Part shown: positions 15,316 through 24,153 of the stretch, one piece after another
Layout of the letters: every line of letters begins with the position of its first letter
How positions within the stretch are numbered: position 1 is the first letter of the stretch
Assembly (NCBI GenBank): GCA_947176265.1
Contig: CAMWQA010000007.1
Span: 1-42,130, forward strand
Length of the DNA stretch: 42,130 bases
Direction of reading: 5' to 3'
DNA from: an uncultured Clostridia bacterium
GTDB taxonomy: Bacteria > Bacillota > Clostridia > Christensenellales > UBA3700
The notes under the pieces: model-generated
What the model was told of the DNA's origin: nothing
The model's input: only the letters and a program-made list of their open reading frames with translations
The model's database searches: none
Made by a program: the position numbers and the translations under genes

Positions 15316-15401
15316 TGTCATTTTGACCGTAGTAGAGAAACTCAACCGCTTGACTTACAGTCCCCTTGAGGGGAAGGTGTTGCATAGCGACAGAAGGGGT
15401 G
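15316..15401. repeat. composite intergenic repeat with small hairpins
   Basis: 15316-15343 is a degraded copy of the CGACCGTAGTGGAGAAATCTC repeat. It is followed by TCCCC-TTGA-GGGGA (15361-15374), GTTGC-ATA-GCGAC (15379-15391) and AGAAGGGGTG. The second hairpin has the same design as those in the AATATAACT arrays. Confidence 0.6.
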
Positions 15402-15413
15402 TAAACATAAAAC

Positions 15414-15445
15414 AAAACGCAAGTTTTCTCGCGTTTTATTTTTTT
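15414..15445 (+). terminator. intrinsic terminator after the fumarase operon
   Basis: AAAACGC (15414-15420) pairs with GCGTTTT (15431-15437) with inner AG/CT pairs, then a T-rich tract. Confidence 0.7.
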
Positions 15446-15479
15446 ATATGCAAAAATATGCTTTTATCTAATGAAAAAG

Positions 15480-15508
15480 TTGCGGATAGTCATGTTATAG
15501 TTTATAAT
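15480..15508 (+). promoter_or_regulatory. promoter of the 15545 gene
   Basis: TTGCGG (15480-15485), a 17-base spacer and TATAAT (15503-15508). Confidence 0.65.
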
Positions 15509-15544
15509 TAAGACAAATAATTATGTATTTTAAGGAACAAAAAA

Positions 15545-16096
15545 ATGAGCGGTGAAGAATTAATTATGGAGCAAATTAATGTTGCTCAAACACAAACTGA
15601 CGTATTAATTATTCAAACAGTTGCAGTAGCAATCGCAACTCTAGTGGCAGCTTTGACACTGTTTTTTAGTATTAGAAAAGAGAGGATAGTGGCAAAGAGT
15701 AAACCTACAAGATCCTATTTGGAATATGAGGACGAATTTGGCGACTTAATTGCAAATTATGGCGTTGGTATAATGGAGATCAAAAGCATTGAAATTCTAT
15801 ATGACGGACAACTTACAAATTATGATGCGCTTTATAAACTTTATGAAGACAAACTTGGAGTAGGCGAAGATGAATTGACATGGGATACATATCTAGATAA
15901 TGAAGAATTATTAAATAGGGTAATTGGATCTCAGGCTGAATTGGAAGTTGCTAAAATCGATCCTTCATCAGAAGAGAATGTTATAGTGTATGGAGCTACA
16001 AACTTGCTCGCTCAACTTAGAAAAATAAGAAAACTTGTCACAATCAAAATTACATACAAAGAAATGTATGGTAGAGAAAAGGAAATAAAACTTTAA
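15545..16096 (+). CDS. hypothetical single-pass membrane protein (183 aa)
   Basis: One transmembrane helix (residues 20-43) is followed by Arg/Lys residues (RKER), so the C-terminal 140 residues should be cytoplasmic. That domain is rich in Glu and Tyr and I do not recognise it. AAGGA lies 8 bases before the ATG, and a good promoter and a terminator frame it as a single-gene unit. AT-rich codon use differs from neighbouring housekeeping genes, and the protein looks like an accessory gene. No function is proposed. Confidence 0.75.
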   Translation: MSGEELIMEQINVAQTQTDVLIIQTVAVAIATLVAALTLFFSIRKERIVAKSKPTRSYLEYEDEFGDLIANYGVGIMEIKSIEILYDGQLTNYDALYKLYEDKLGVGEDELTWDTYLDNEELLNRVIGSQAELEVAKIDPSSEENVIVYGATNLLAQLRKIRKLVTIKITYKEMYGREKEIKL

Positions 16097-16109
16097 AATC
16101 AAGAAATAT

Positions 16110-16138
16110 AAAAGCGTATCGTTTGATACGCCTTTTTA
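16110..16138. terminator. bidirectional intrinsic terminator
   Basis: GCGTATC-GTTT-GATACGC with A and T runs on both sides, placed between convergent genes (15545 + and 16139 -). Confidence 0.8.
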
Positions 16139-16957
16139 TTACTGCGCGCACTGCGTAGCGATATTTAGCACGTCTTTGTTCTGCTCGTACATTTGCGGCA
16201 GATAATTTATCAATTCATTATACGGCACGCTTTCGTCTCCGACTTCTATCGTCAAGCCGAGTTTTTGAAATGTCGTTACGTACCAATCCTTATATCCGCC
16301 CGCGCTGTTGTAAGAATTAAGCAGAGGATAGCCCGTCGAGTCGGATATGCGTTGGGCGCATTCTATATTGGGGTCTACGCAACCAAATCCCTTGTATATC
16401 ACGTTGCCTTTTGCGTGATAGCTCAGCGTAACCGACGGTTTGACTCTTTCAGTCAAATCTCTCAACGCGATATTTTCATATTCGGAGAATGGGTGCTGTC
16501 CAACGTAGTTGGCAGGCGCAGGAGAAAAGACGTTTTGCGCGCCTTCGCCCCAGCGGGCGTTGTAATTTACGTTGAGGTCGACAGCCCTAGCGTTGGCTTT
16601 CCAAAGCGAGAAATCTTGACTACCGCCGTTGACGTTAAGCAAAAAATCTTTGAGGCTTTGTTCGGGTATAGAAGACAGTCCCTGTTGCACCAACAACGCG
16701 CCGTCGATATTTACCATAGGCACGCACCATACGCCGTATCCGCCGTTATAGTTTTTCATCATCTCAATGACTAATGGCGTCGTCACCCATTCTCTTGCGT
16801 GAATTGACGCGTGCAACAGCGTCTGTCCGCCCGTCCTCGAGCCTTTGAAAATGCAAGGTATAGGTCTCCCCAACAGGGTGTAGCCAATGTCAAAAATCTC
16901 TGCGCCTTGAGCGGCGAGAATATCCAAATCGTTTTGCAAATCGTCAAGAGTATACAT
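16139..16957 (-). CDS. M14-family zinc carboxypeptidase
   Basis: This is a zinc metallopeptidase of the carboxypeptidase A fold. The ligands are His53 and Glu56 in HAREW and His181 in SYHAKG, and the catalytic Glu238 is in TIEVGDE. Substrate-binding features include VNIDGALL and ANARAVDLNVNYNARW. The closest match by pattern is the gamma-D-glutamyl-diamino acid endopeptidase group (YqgT/ENP1-like), which cleaves murein peptides; in spore formers these are made during sporulation or wall recycling. No signal peptide or LysM domain is present, so it is probably cytoplasmic. No clear ribosome binding site is seen. Confidence 0.86.
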   Translation of the reverse strand: MYTLDDLQNDLDILAAQGAEIFDIGYTLLGRPIPCIFKGSRTGGQTLLHASIHAREWVTTPLVIEMMKNYNGGYGVWCVPMVNIDGALLVQQGLSSIPEQSLKDFLLNVNGGSQDFSLWKANARAVDLNVNYNARWGEGAQNVFSPAPANYVGQHPFSEYENIALRDLTERVKPSVTLSYHAKGNVIYKGFGCVDPNIECAQRISDSTGYPLLNSYNSAGGYKDWYVTTFQKLGLTIEVGDESVPYNELINYLPQMYEQNKDVLNIATQCAQ

Positions 16958-17010
16958 ATTGCAGTGTATGCGTAATCAAACTTATTTGTGAGTATTTAAT
17001 ATTTATCTAT

Positions 17011-17039
17011 TTGGCAAAACTAATATCTTGTGATAGAAT
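17011..17039 (+). promoter_or_regulatory. promoter giving a leaderless tadA transcript
   Basis: TTGGCA (17011-17016), a 17-base spacer and TAGAAT (17034-17039). Six bases separate the -10 from the ATG at 17046, so the expected start point is the A of the start codon. Confidence 0.65.
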
Positions 17040-17045
17040 ATATCT

Positions 17046-17519
17046 ATGACGGATAAAGAAAAGCAAAAGTATATGAAAGCCGCAATCAAACTTGCGCAGA
17101 AAGGGGCGAGTCTTGACGAAGTGCCCGTAGGCGCAGTGGTAGTAAAGGACGGCAAGATAATTGCGAGGTCGCACAATCTCAAAGAGAAAAAGAATTGCAG
17201 TAATTATCATGCGGAAATGGTGGCCATTGACAAGGCTTGCAAGGCGATAGGCGATTGGCACCTCAACGAGTGCGATATATTCGTCACGCTCGAGCCGTGC
17301 GCAATGTGCGCGGGCGCGCTTATCAATTCGAGAATACGCGGAGTATACTTTGGCGCATACGACAGCAAAGCGGGTTGTTGCGGTACGCTCTACGATCTCT
17401 TAAGCGACGAGAGGTTTAATCATAGACCATACGTTGAAGGCGGTATTATGCAAGTCGAGTGCGGACAATTGCTCAGCGATTACTTTAAGGAAAAGCGAGA
17501 ACAGAAAAAACGTTTATGA
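17046..17519 (+). CDS. tadA: tRNA(adenine-34) deaminase TadA
   Basis: TadA converts adenosine to inosine at the wobble position of tRNA-Arg(ACG) and is usually essential. The zinc site is complete: HAE (His55, Glu57 as proton shuttle) and PCAMC (Cys85, Cys88). Later residues GAYDSKAGCCGTLYDLLSDERFNHRPYVEGG are typical of TadA rather than cytosine deaminases. No ribosome binding site exists; the promoter's -10 ends six bases before the ATG, so the mRNA is probably leaderless. Hairpin array B and pth follow. Length (157 aa) is normal. Confidence 0.95.
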   Translation: MTDKEKQKYMKAAIKLAQKGASLDEVPVGAVVVKDGKIIARSHNLKEKKNCSNYHAEMVAIDKACKAIGDWHLNECDIFVTLEPCAMCAGALINSRIRGVYFGAYDSKAGCCGTLYDLLSDERFNHRPYVEGGIMQVECGQLLSDYFKEKREQKKRL

Positions 17520-17534
17520 TAAATTGTCCTTAAC

Positions 17535-17640
17535 CGTCGCAACGCGACGATATAACCCGCCGACAGGCGAATATAACTGCCACGTAGTGGCAATATAACT
17601 CCGACGAGGTCGGAATATAACTTTACCGCGAGGCAAAATA
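17535..17640. repeat. minihairpin array B with AATATAACT linkers
   Basis: Five units are joined by ATATAAC or AATATAACT: CGTCGC-AAC-GCGACG, CGCC-GACA-GGCG, GCCAC-GTA-GTGGC, CCGAC-GAG-GTCGG and an imperfect TTACC/GGCAA. The third unit has the same stem as one in array A. It ends at the ribosome binding site of pth and would form the pth leader. Confidence 0.75.
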
Positions 17641-17654
17641 TACAGAGGTTTGAT

Positions 17655-18224
17655 ATGTTGATAGTTGGATTGGGTAACCCCGGCAAAAAGTATGAAGATA
17701 CCGTACATAATATGGGCTTTATGACGGTTGACGTTTTACTTGACAAAATAGGCGCGAAACTCGACAAAAAGGGTTGTGAAGCAGAGTATACAACGCAGTA
17801 TATAGGCGGAGAAAAGCATATAATTGCAAAACCGCAAACCTTTATGAATTTGTCGGGAGTGAGCGTAAAAATGCTTGCTAACTCCAACAAAATATCTCTC
17901 GAAAACGTTCTTGTAATTTACGACGATATAGATTTGCCTCTCGGCAACGTAAGAGTGCGCAGAGAGGGGTCGGGCGGAAGCCACAACGGCATGAAGAATA
18001 TAGTCGCCGAATGCGGGTCTACAGCAATCCCCAGAGTGCGTATTGGCGTTGGCGACGAGAGAGGTAACAGAGAGCTCAAGGATTACGTTTTGTCAAAAGT
18101 AGGCAAGCAAAAACACGAAATACTCGACAAGGTTTTTGATAAGGTTGCCGACGCAATATGGAAATATATGGTAGATCACGATATAGACTTGCTAATGCGT
18201 ACTTTGAATGGGAAATTAGTATAA
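17655..18224 (+). CDS. pth: peptidyl-tRNA hydrolase
   Basis: Pth frees tRNA from peptidyl-tRNA released by stalled ribosomes. The N-terminal GLGNPGKKYEDTVHNMGF contains the active-site Asn and the catalytic His (VHN); KPQTFMNLSG, YDDIDLPLG and GSGGSHNGMKN are further family motifs. The 189-residue length is normal. AGAGG lies just upstream, directly after hairpin array B. mfd starts 8 bases after its stop, the conserved pth-mfd order of Bacillota. Confidence 0.96.
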   Translation: MLIVGLGNPGKKYEDTVHNMGFMTVDVLLDKIGAKLDKKGCEAEYTTQYIGGEKHIIAKPQTFMNLSGVSVKMLANSNKISLENVLVIYDDIDLPLGNVRVRREGSGGSHNGMKNIVAECGSTAIPRVRIGVGDERGNRELKDYVLSKVGKQKHEILDKVFDKVADAIWKYMVDHDIDLLMRTLNGKLV

Positions 18225-18232
18225 ATTAATAA

Positions 18233-21200
18233 ATGAATTTTGACGAACTACTTCAACTTAATAATCTTGACGACGACCTATCCGGCTTGTACAGCGCAGT
18301 GCAAGACGGCAGGGACGTTATGGTCTTTTCCGCAGGCGAAGGCGAAAAGATACATATCTCTTCGCATTTGGGTAAATTCGTTTTGTTCGTCGCAAAGGAC
18401 GCGTTTAGGGCGACTACGCTTTTAAACCGTCTAAAAGATTATTTCGGAGAGCGGGTTGCCTATCTGCCCGCCAACGAAGAACTTCTTTTGCACCGCGCTA
18501 CGTATCGTAAGAGCATACTTTCGCAGCGCATAGACGCGCTTTATAAATTGGCAAGCGGAAAGCTTGACTGTCTCGTCGTTTCGCCGCAGACGCTTACGCA
18601 ATATCTTCCGACGAAACAGGCTGTCAAAGACAGCGTCCTCAAAATCAAAAGGGGCGATTCTCTCGACATGTACGACCTCATTGACAGGCTTGCGCTTATG
18701 GGATACACCCGCGAAGAAGGAGTGGAAGAAAAGAGTACTTTCAGCGTTGCGGGCGACATTATAAGGATATTTCCGCCTCACAGAGACTTGCCGATACGTA
18801 TAAGCTTTTTTGACGACGAAGTGGAGAATATCAAAGAGTTTGCTCCCGATACTCTTATGAGCGTAAGAGAGATAGACGAAGTCAATCTTATGCCCGACAA
18901 CGATTTGTTATTGCCGTATAAGGTAATTGAAGGCGGACTTGACAGAGCAAGGCGTATTATTGACAAACTTCCGTCTGACGTTGCTCAAAAGGTAGAAAGC
19001 ATATATTCCAGTCTTTGCGTATCGTCCGTATGCACTCAAAAGATGCAATGGCTTTTGCCTTTCGTCAAAGACAAGATGCACACCGTATTTGATTATCTTG
19101 ACGAAAACTGCGTCGTCGTGTTTGACGAGCCTAGCGGAACTTTGGAGCAATTAGAGCTTTACGTCAAAGAACATTTGGGACGAGTCAAACAGCTTTCGCT
19201 AACCGGCGAAGTGCTGAAAGAACATTCTAAATCGCTTATGAGCGTGGACGAAACGCTTGCGAAATTACGAGCGCGCCAAAAGGTGGGATTCAATTATCTC
19301 ACGGCTACCAACGCGATTTTTTCTCCCGAAGAAGTATTCAATATATCGTGCAAGACTTTGAGCAATTACACCGTGCATTACGACGCGCTTCTCAACGATT
19401 TGCGCGCATTTGACAAGTGGGGCTATACCACGCTTATTTGCATGGGCGACGAAGTGTCGGCAAAGACCTTGAGAGACAATCTCATATCAGAAGATATAGG
19501 TTGTTCCGTCGTCGAAGATATAAAAGACAGGCGGGCGGGTATATTCATACTTTCTAGGGAAATATCCAAGGGCTTTTTATATACCAAAGCCAAAGTAGCC
19601 GTCATAGGCAGAGAGGATATATCGCGAGTCAAGACGCAGCGAAAGAAAGACGAAAAGGCCACGCAAGTATTTACTATCCCCAAGGTAGGAGATTACGTCG
19701 TTCACGAAGTGCACGGCATAGGCAAGTGCCTGGGCACGAAATACGTCACGACGGGCAACATATCCGACGAATATATTGTCATCGAGTACAGAAATCACGA
19801 GATACTCTACGTCCCCACTGACAAACTCGACAGGTTGAGCAGATACACCGGCAGCGATAGAGAACCCAAACTTTCTCTTATCGGCGGAAAGGATTTTGAC
19901 AAGATTAAACAAAGCGTCAAAGCCTCCGTCAAGGAAATGGCGGTCAACTTGCTAGAGCTGTATTCTCAAAGGCAGAGCAAGCAAGGCTATAAGTACGCCG
20001 AGGACGACTATCTCCAGAAGGAGTTTGAAGACGCGTTTGAGTATACTCCTACAGACGACCAGGTCAAAGCCGTTCAGGATATAAAATCCGATATGCAAAG
20101 GGGCGTTATTATGGACAGGCTTCTTTGCGGAGACGTGGGATACGGCAAGACGGAAGTTGCGCTTCGGGCGATATTCAAGACGATTTGTCACAACAAGCAA
20201 GCCGTGATACTCTGTCCCACGACGATACTTGCGCGTCAGCATTACAACACGGCAAAACAAAGGTTCAAGGATTTTGGTATCAACGTCGAATTGATAAGCC
20301 GTCTGCAGTCGACGAGAGAAGTCGACGAGGCGCTGGGCAGACTTGCGATTGGCAAATCGCTTATTGCGGTAGGCACGCACAGAATGCTGTCGCAAGACGT
20401 ACATTTTCACGATCTTGGTTTAATCGTACTTGACGAAGAACAACGCTTTGGAGTCGAGCATAAGGAAAAACTCAAGTTGCTCAAAAACAATGTCAACGTG
20501 CTTACTATGTCGGCTACGCCCATACCGCGCACTCTCAATATGGCAATGACGGGCATCAGAGATATAAGCGTACTCGAGACTCCGCCGTCCAACAGATTGC
20601 CGGTGCAGACTTACGTATGCGAATTGAGCGACGCTTTGATAACCGACGCCGTCAACAGAGAACTTGCCAGAGGCGGACAGGTGTTTATACTTTATAACAG
20701 AGTAAAAGGTATAGAGAATTTTGCAAAAAGGGTATCGGTTTTAGCGCCTGAAGCGAAAGTCGATTACGCGCACGGACAGATGAGCGCAGAACAGCTTGAA
20801 GACAAGATAGGCAGGTTTTACGCAAAAGAATACGACGTCCTTGTCAGCACGACGATAATTGAGAACGGTATTGACATACCCGACGCCAACACGCTTATCG
20901 TGTGCGAAGCCAACAGATTGGGACTTTCGCAAATGTATCAATTGCGAGGCAGAGTGGGCAGAAGCAATCGCATAGCCTACACCTATTTCACTGTCAAACC
21001 CGACGACGTTTTGACAACCGACGCGTACAAGAGACTGTCAGCTATATTGGATTATACGGAACTGGGAAGCGGATTTAAGATAGCCATGCGCGACTTGGAG
21101 ATAAGAGGCGCGGGCAATATTCTCGGCAAAGAACAGCACGGGCATATCGAAAAGGTAGGCTACGATATGTATTGCAAGTTACTTCGCGAGGCTGTCGACG

Positions 21201-21679
21201 AATTGCAAGGCGTAAGCGCAAAGCAATCGCAGGACGTCAAGATCAACCATTCGTTCGGCGCTTATATCGACAAAGAATACGTTGCGGACGAGGATATGCG
21301 TATGCGACTGTACCGCAAGACTCTCGATTTGACTTGCGAGGAAGAACTCGACAAACTCAAAAAGGGCGTGGAAGAGAGCTACGGCGCAATTCCTACGTGT
21401 TGCAATCGGCTTTTTGAGTTGGGACTTATCCGCAATCTTGCCAAGAGCATAGGTATCAAGCAGATAGATATTTCGCAAAAGACCGCGCACATGATATTTG
21501 CCGACGGCGAATGTTTTAAGGACAAAGACGTCATGCTTGCCGTACAGGATATGCAAAACGAGGTAAATCTCACTTACGAAGAGTGTCCCAAGTTGCAATT
21601 TGAGTGCAAATTCCGTCCAATTGACGAAAAACTTGACAAGTTTAAAAAATTTTTGCTCAAATGCGGGAAAAGTTTTTGA
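18233..21679 (+). CDS. mfd: transcription-repair coupling factor Mfd
   Basis: Mfd removes RNA polymerase stalled at DNA lesions and recruits UvrA. At 1148 aa it has the full domain order: an N-terminal UvrB-like region, the RNA-polymerase interacting CarD-like domain (VGDYVVHEVHGIGKCLG, about residue 480), the RecG-like translocase with Walker A GDVGYGKTEVALRA (about residue 630) and DEEQRFG (about 730), ATPIPRT, helicase motif VI QLRGRVGRSNR, and the C-terminal TRCF domain. It follows pth closely and is probably transcribed with it. Confidence 0.97.
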   Translation: MNFDELLQLNNLDDDLSGLYSAVQDGRDVMVFSAGEGEKIHISSHLGKFVLFVAKDAFRATTLLNRLKDYFGERVAYLPANEELLLHRATYRKSILSQRIDALYKLASGKLDCLVVSPQTLTQYLPTKQAVKDSVLKIKRGDSLDMYDLIDRLALMGYTREEGVEEKSTFSVAGDIIRIFPPHRDLPIRISFFDDEVENIKEFAPDTLMSVREIDEVNLMPDNDLLLPYKVIEGGLDRARRIIDKLPSDVAQKVESIYSSLCVSSVCTQKMQWLLPFVKDKMHTVFDYLDENCVVVFDEPSGTLEQLELYVKEHLGRVKQLSLTGEVLKEHSKSLMSVDETLAKLRARQKVGFNYLTATNAIFSPEEVFNISCKTLSNYTVHYDALLNDLRAFDKWGYTTLICMGDEVSAKTLRDNLISEDIGCSVVEDIKDRRAGIFILSREISKGFLYTKAKVAVIGREDISRVKTQRKKDEKATQVFTIPKVGDYVVHEVHGIGKCLGTKYVTTGNISDEYIVIEYRNHEILYVPTDKLDRLSRYTGSDREPKLSLIGGKDFDKIKQSVKASVKEMAVNLLELYSQRQSKQGYKYAEDDYLQKEFEDAFEYTPTDDQVKAVQDIKSDMQRGVIMDRLLCGDVGYGKTEVALRAIFKTICHNKQAVILCPTTILARQHYNTAKQRFKDFGINVELISRLQSTREVDEALGRLAIGKSLIAVGTHRMLSQDVHFHDLGLIVLDEEQRFGVEHKEKLKLLKNNVNVLTMSATPIPRTLNMAMTGIRDISVLETPPSNRLPVQTYVCELSDALITDAVNRELARGGQVFILYNRVKGIENFAKRVSVLAPEAKVDYAHGQMSAEQLEDKIGRFYAKEYDVLVSTTIIENGIDIPDANTLIVCEANRLGLSQMYQLRGRVGRSNRIAYTYFTVKPDDVLTTDAYKRLSAILDYTELGSGFKIAMRDLEIRGAGNILGKEQHGHIEKVGYDMYCKLLREAVDELQGVSAKQSQDVKINHSFGAYIDKEYVADEDMRMRLYRKTLDLTCEEELDKLKKGVEESYGAIPTCCNRLFELGLIRNLAKSIGIKQIDISQKTAHMIFADGECFKDKDVMLAVQDMQNEVNLTYEECPKLQFECKFRPIDEKLDKFKKFLLKCGKSF

Positions 21680-21686
21680 TAAAAAG

Positions 21687-21715
21687 TTTACAAGTACGCA
21701 TTGGTTGTGTATAAT
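21687..21715 (+). promoter_or_regulatory. promoter of the 21791 lipoprotein gene
   Basis: TTTACA (21687-21692), a 17-base spacer and TATAAT (21710-21715), starting 7 bases after the mfd stop. Confidence 0.75.
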
Positions 21716-21790
21716 AGATTATGCGTAATATTTTATTTTATTATATATTATGCCTATAAATAACAATACACCTAGAAAAAGGAGTAGTAT

Positions 21791-24052
21791 ATGAAGAAGA
21801 AAATCGTTGCATTAATTCTCATGGTGGCGCTTATATCGACGTTTTTCGTCGGTTGTTCGCTTTTTGAGACGGATGCCAACAGAGACTATCATCAGGTCAT
21901 TGCCAACGTAAGCTATAAGACAAACAGCGGCACGTTGACGGCAGTGGTGTATAAGGGCGAAGTAAAGACTCAAGTCAACAGATACGCGGCGTATATTCAA
22001 TACGGCTGGACTGAGGATGATTTAGTAGAGTATGCTTACAACAACGTTGCAAGACAAAAGTTGTTGCTTTTGTACGCTCAAGAATATTTGTATGTCAATA
22101 AGCTCGTTCCGGACGGCTTTGGATACGACACCCTCGGCGCATGGAATAATTTCAAGAACAAAGACGTAAAGAATCACGTGCAAGCTTATTCCAAGTTTTT
22201 GACGGTTGACGAATTGAGATATTGTATTGAGAGCGTCAACAAGCAATTCGACGAGAGCTGGAAAGACCTCGTTGAGGAGAGAGAAAAAGAATCGGCTAAA
22301 AACGACGGCAACTCCGACGGCGAGACTGCAAGCGGAGAGGAAGAAGAGGAAGTTAAGAATAGCGACCTTTTGGAAGCTCGCGAACAAAAGGACAGAACTG
22401 CGGACGACGACGATGACGACGAGTACGAGCTCAACGAGTCTATCAAGACGGAAAAAGATATCGTCAAGTATTTTGCGGACAAGTACGACGTGGCTATGGA
22501 TGAAGACAAACTTTCTTCAACTTATTTCTTCAACTACGTCACTTCTTTGATCAAGAAAGAGAACAACGACAAGGTTAAAATTATGAGAGCGGCTTTGAAC
22601 GAGTTGAAAAAGAATATCGAAAATCAATATATGGATTACGAATATTTCCTCGTTCAACAGATGCAAACCAGAATTATCACGAAGTTTACCGACCACATCG
22701 GAACTTTGCCGGAAATTACTAAAAAAGTAACCAATAAATATAAGGGCAGATACGACGGTCTTGTATTTGACGCAATCAATTCTTACAACGACAAAGACAA
22801 CTCGGCTTACAATACTGCAGTGGGCAACAAGACTTTTGCTTACGTTGCGCCAACTAGCAAGAACTATTTGCAAGTAAAGAGCATTTTGCTTTCCTTTACC
22901 GACGAGCAAAAGAGCGCAATCTCGTCTCGCGCAGAGCAATACGGTTACGTTGACGGCGTAGCGAAGATTTTGCGTAACGCTTACGCAACGGGTATCGTAC
23001 CGAAAGAATACGAGGAATGGGCGCTCGACGTATACGCAGACTTGGGTATAAAGGTCAACGTATCCAATCCCGATTACGACGCTGACGAGGACAAACTTGT
23101 CGACGCGTATACCGACGCTTCAATCAAGGACAAAGAAGGCGTATACGCAAATCCGTCCGTTGATTTTATGACGGTTCTTGCCGCAATGGCAAACGATATT
23201 CAAGCAAAAGTTGACAAAGCCGTTAAATGGGCGACCGACAACAGCATGAGCGACGTTGAGAAGTATCTTGTAAAACAATACGCATCTCAAGAAGCTTTCA
23301 ACGATTGGATTAATCTCGTCAATGACGACGGCGGTATGGTATCGACAGACGTTTATGCAGTTACTCCGGAGGGCGAAAGCACCACTTACGTTGAAGAGTA
23401 CACCGTGCTTGCAAGAGCTTTGACAGACGCGGGAGTTGGAGCAACCGCGCTCAAGGATTACGATACGACCAATTCTAGCGAAGGCAATATAGATTACAAG
23501 GGTACTACCGAAATCCTCAAAGGCGGCAACGGCGCATATACGCTTTATAAGCAGAATATGACGACGTCGGTAGGAGAATATAAGGACGATCTCAGCGCAG
23601 ACGTATACACGTTGGTTACGGCAAGCGGAGCAAAGATTTCCTTCATCGTCAACGAATTCGGTATTCACGTCGTAATGGTAGCAAGTATGCCTGTTGACGA
23701 GAACTTGGGCAGCGTAAGCGAGCAAGTCAAGCCGGACGCCGCAGACGAAACCAAAGACAAGACTTTCTATGTTAAGAACGACGATTACCTCTATGAGTAC
23801 TCCGTAAAGGTTGAGTACGTAAAAGAAAAGGACGAAGACGGCAACGAGACTGAGACGGAAGAAATCGAGTCCATTAAAGTCGAGAGCAAGACTATTAAAG
23901 AATATCTTGAAGAGGCGCTCAAAGACGAACTCAGCGGCGACGTCAGGACGTTGCAACAGCTCAACTTGTTTGGCGACGACACTCATATCAGCAAGGTTGA
24001 CAAGGTGTATAAGCAAGTCGTTAAGGAAGTTAAAGACGCATTGAAAGGTTAA
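21791..24052 (+). CDS. large lipoprotein, possible PrsA/SurA-like foldase
   Basis: A lipoprotein signal (MKKK, hydrophobic segment, lipobox VGC with Cys22) puts this 753-aa protein on the outer membrane face. The region around residues 45-110 (VKTQVNRYAAYIQYG and ARQKLLLLYAQEY) resembles the N-terminal helical part of SurA/PrsA chaperones, and a gene for such an isomerase follows mfd in many Clostridia. I cannot find a convincing parvulin domain. An Asp/Glu-rich low-complexity stretch (about 176-215) is unusual. It has its own promoter (21687-21715), an AAGGAG binding site, and a terminator. The foldase role is inference. Confidence 0.7.
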   Translation: MKKKIVALILMVALISTFFVGCSLFETDANRDYHQVIANVSYKTNSGTLTAVVYKGEVKTQVNRYAAYIQYGWTEDDLVEYAYNNVARQKLLLLYAQEYLYVNKLVPDGFGYDTLGAWNNFKNKDVKNHVQAYSKFLTVDELRYCIESVNKQFDESWKDLVEEREKESAKNDGNSDGETASGEEEEEVKNSDLLEAREQKDRTADDDDDDEYELNESIKTEKDIVKYFADKYDVAMDEDKLSSTYFFNYVTSLIKKENNDKVKIMRAALNELKKNIENQYMDYEYFLVQQMQTRIITKFTDHIGTLPEITKKVTNKYKGRYDGLVFDAINSYNDKDNSAYNTAVGNKTFAYVAPTSKNYLQVKSILLSFTDEQKSAISSRAEQYGYVDGVAKILRNAYATGIVPKEYEEWALDVYADLGIKVNVSNPDYDADEDKLVDAYTDASIKDKEGVYANPSVDFMTVLAAMANDIQAKVDKAVKWATDNSMSDVEKYLVKQYASQEAFNDWINLVNDDGGMVSTDVYAVTPEGESTTYVEEYTVLARALTDAGVGATALKDYDTTNSSEGNIDYKGTTEILKGGNGAYTLYKQNMTTSVGEYKDDLSADVYTLVTASGAKISFIVNEFGIHVVMVASMPVDENLGSVSEQVKPDAADETKDKTFYVKNDDYLYEYSVKVEYVKEKDEDGNETETEEIESIKVESKTIKEYLEEALKDELSGDVRTLQQLNLFGDDTHISKVDKVYKQVVKEVKDALKG

Positions 24053-24074
24053 AATCAACAAAAATAAAAGACAG

Positions 24075-24101
24075 AGGACGCAATTTAATTGCGTCCTTTT
24101 C
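24075..24101 (+). terminator. intrinsic terminator of the lipoprotein gene
   Basis: AGGACGCAAT (24075-24084) pairs with ATTGCGTCCT (24088-24097), followed by a short T run. Confidence 0.85.
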
Positions 24102-24153
24102 ATTATATATAATATAATATCAATATAATATATAGATATAGTTGGAGTATGAT

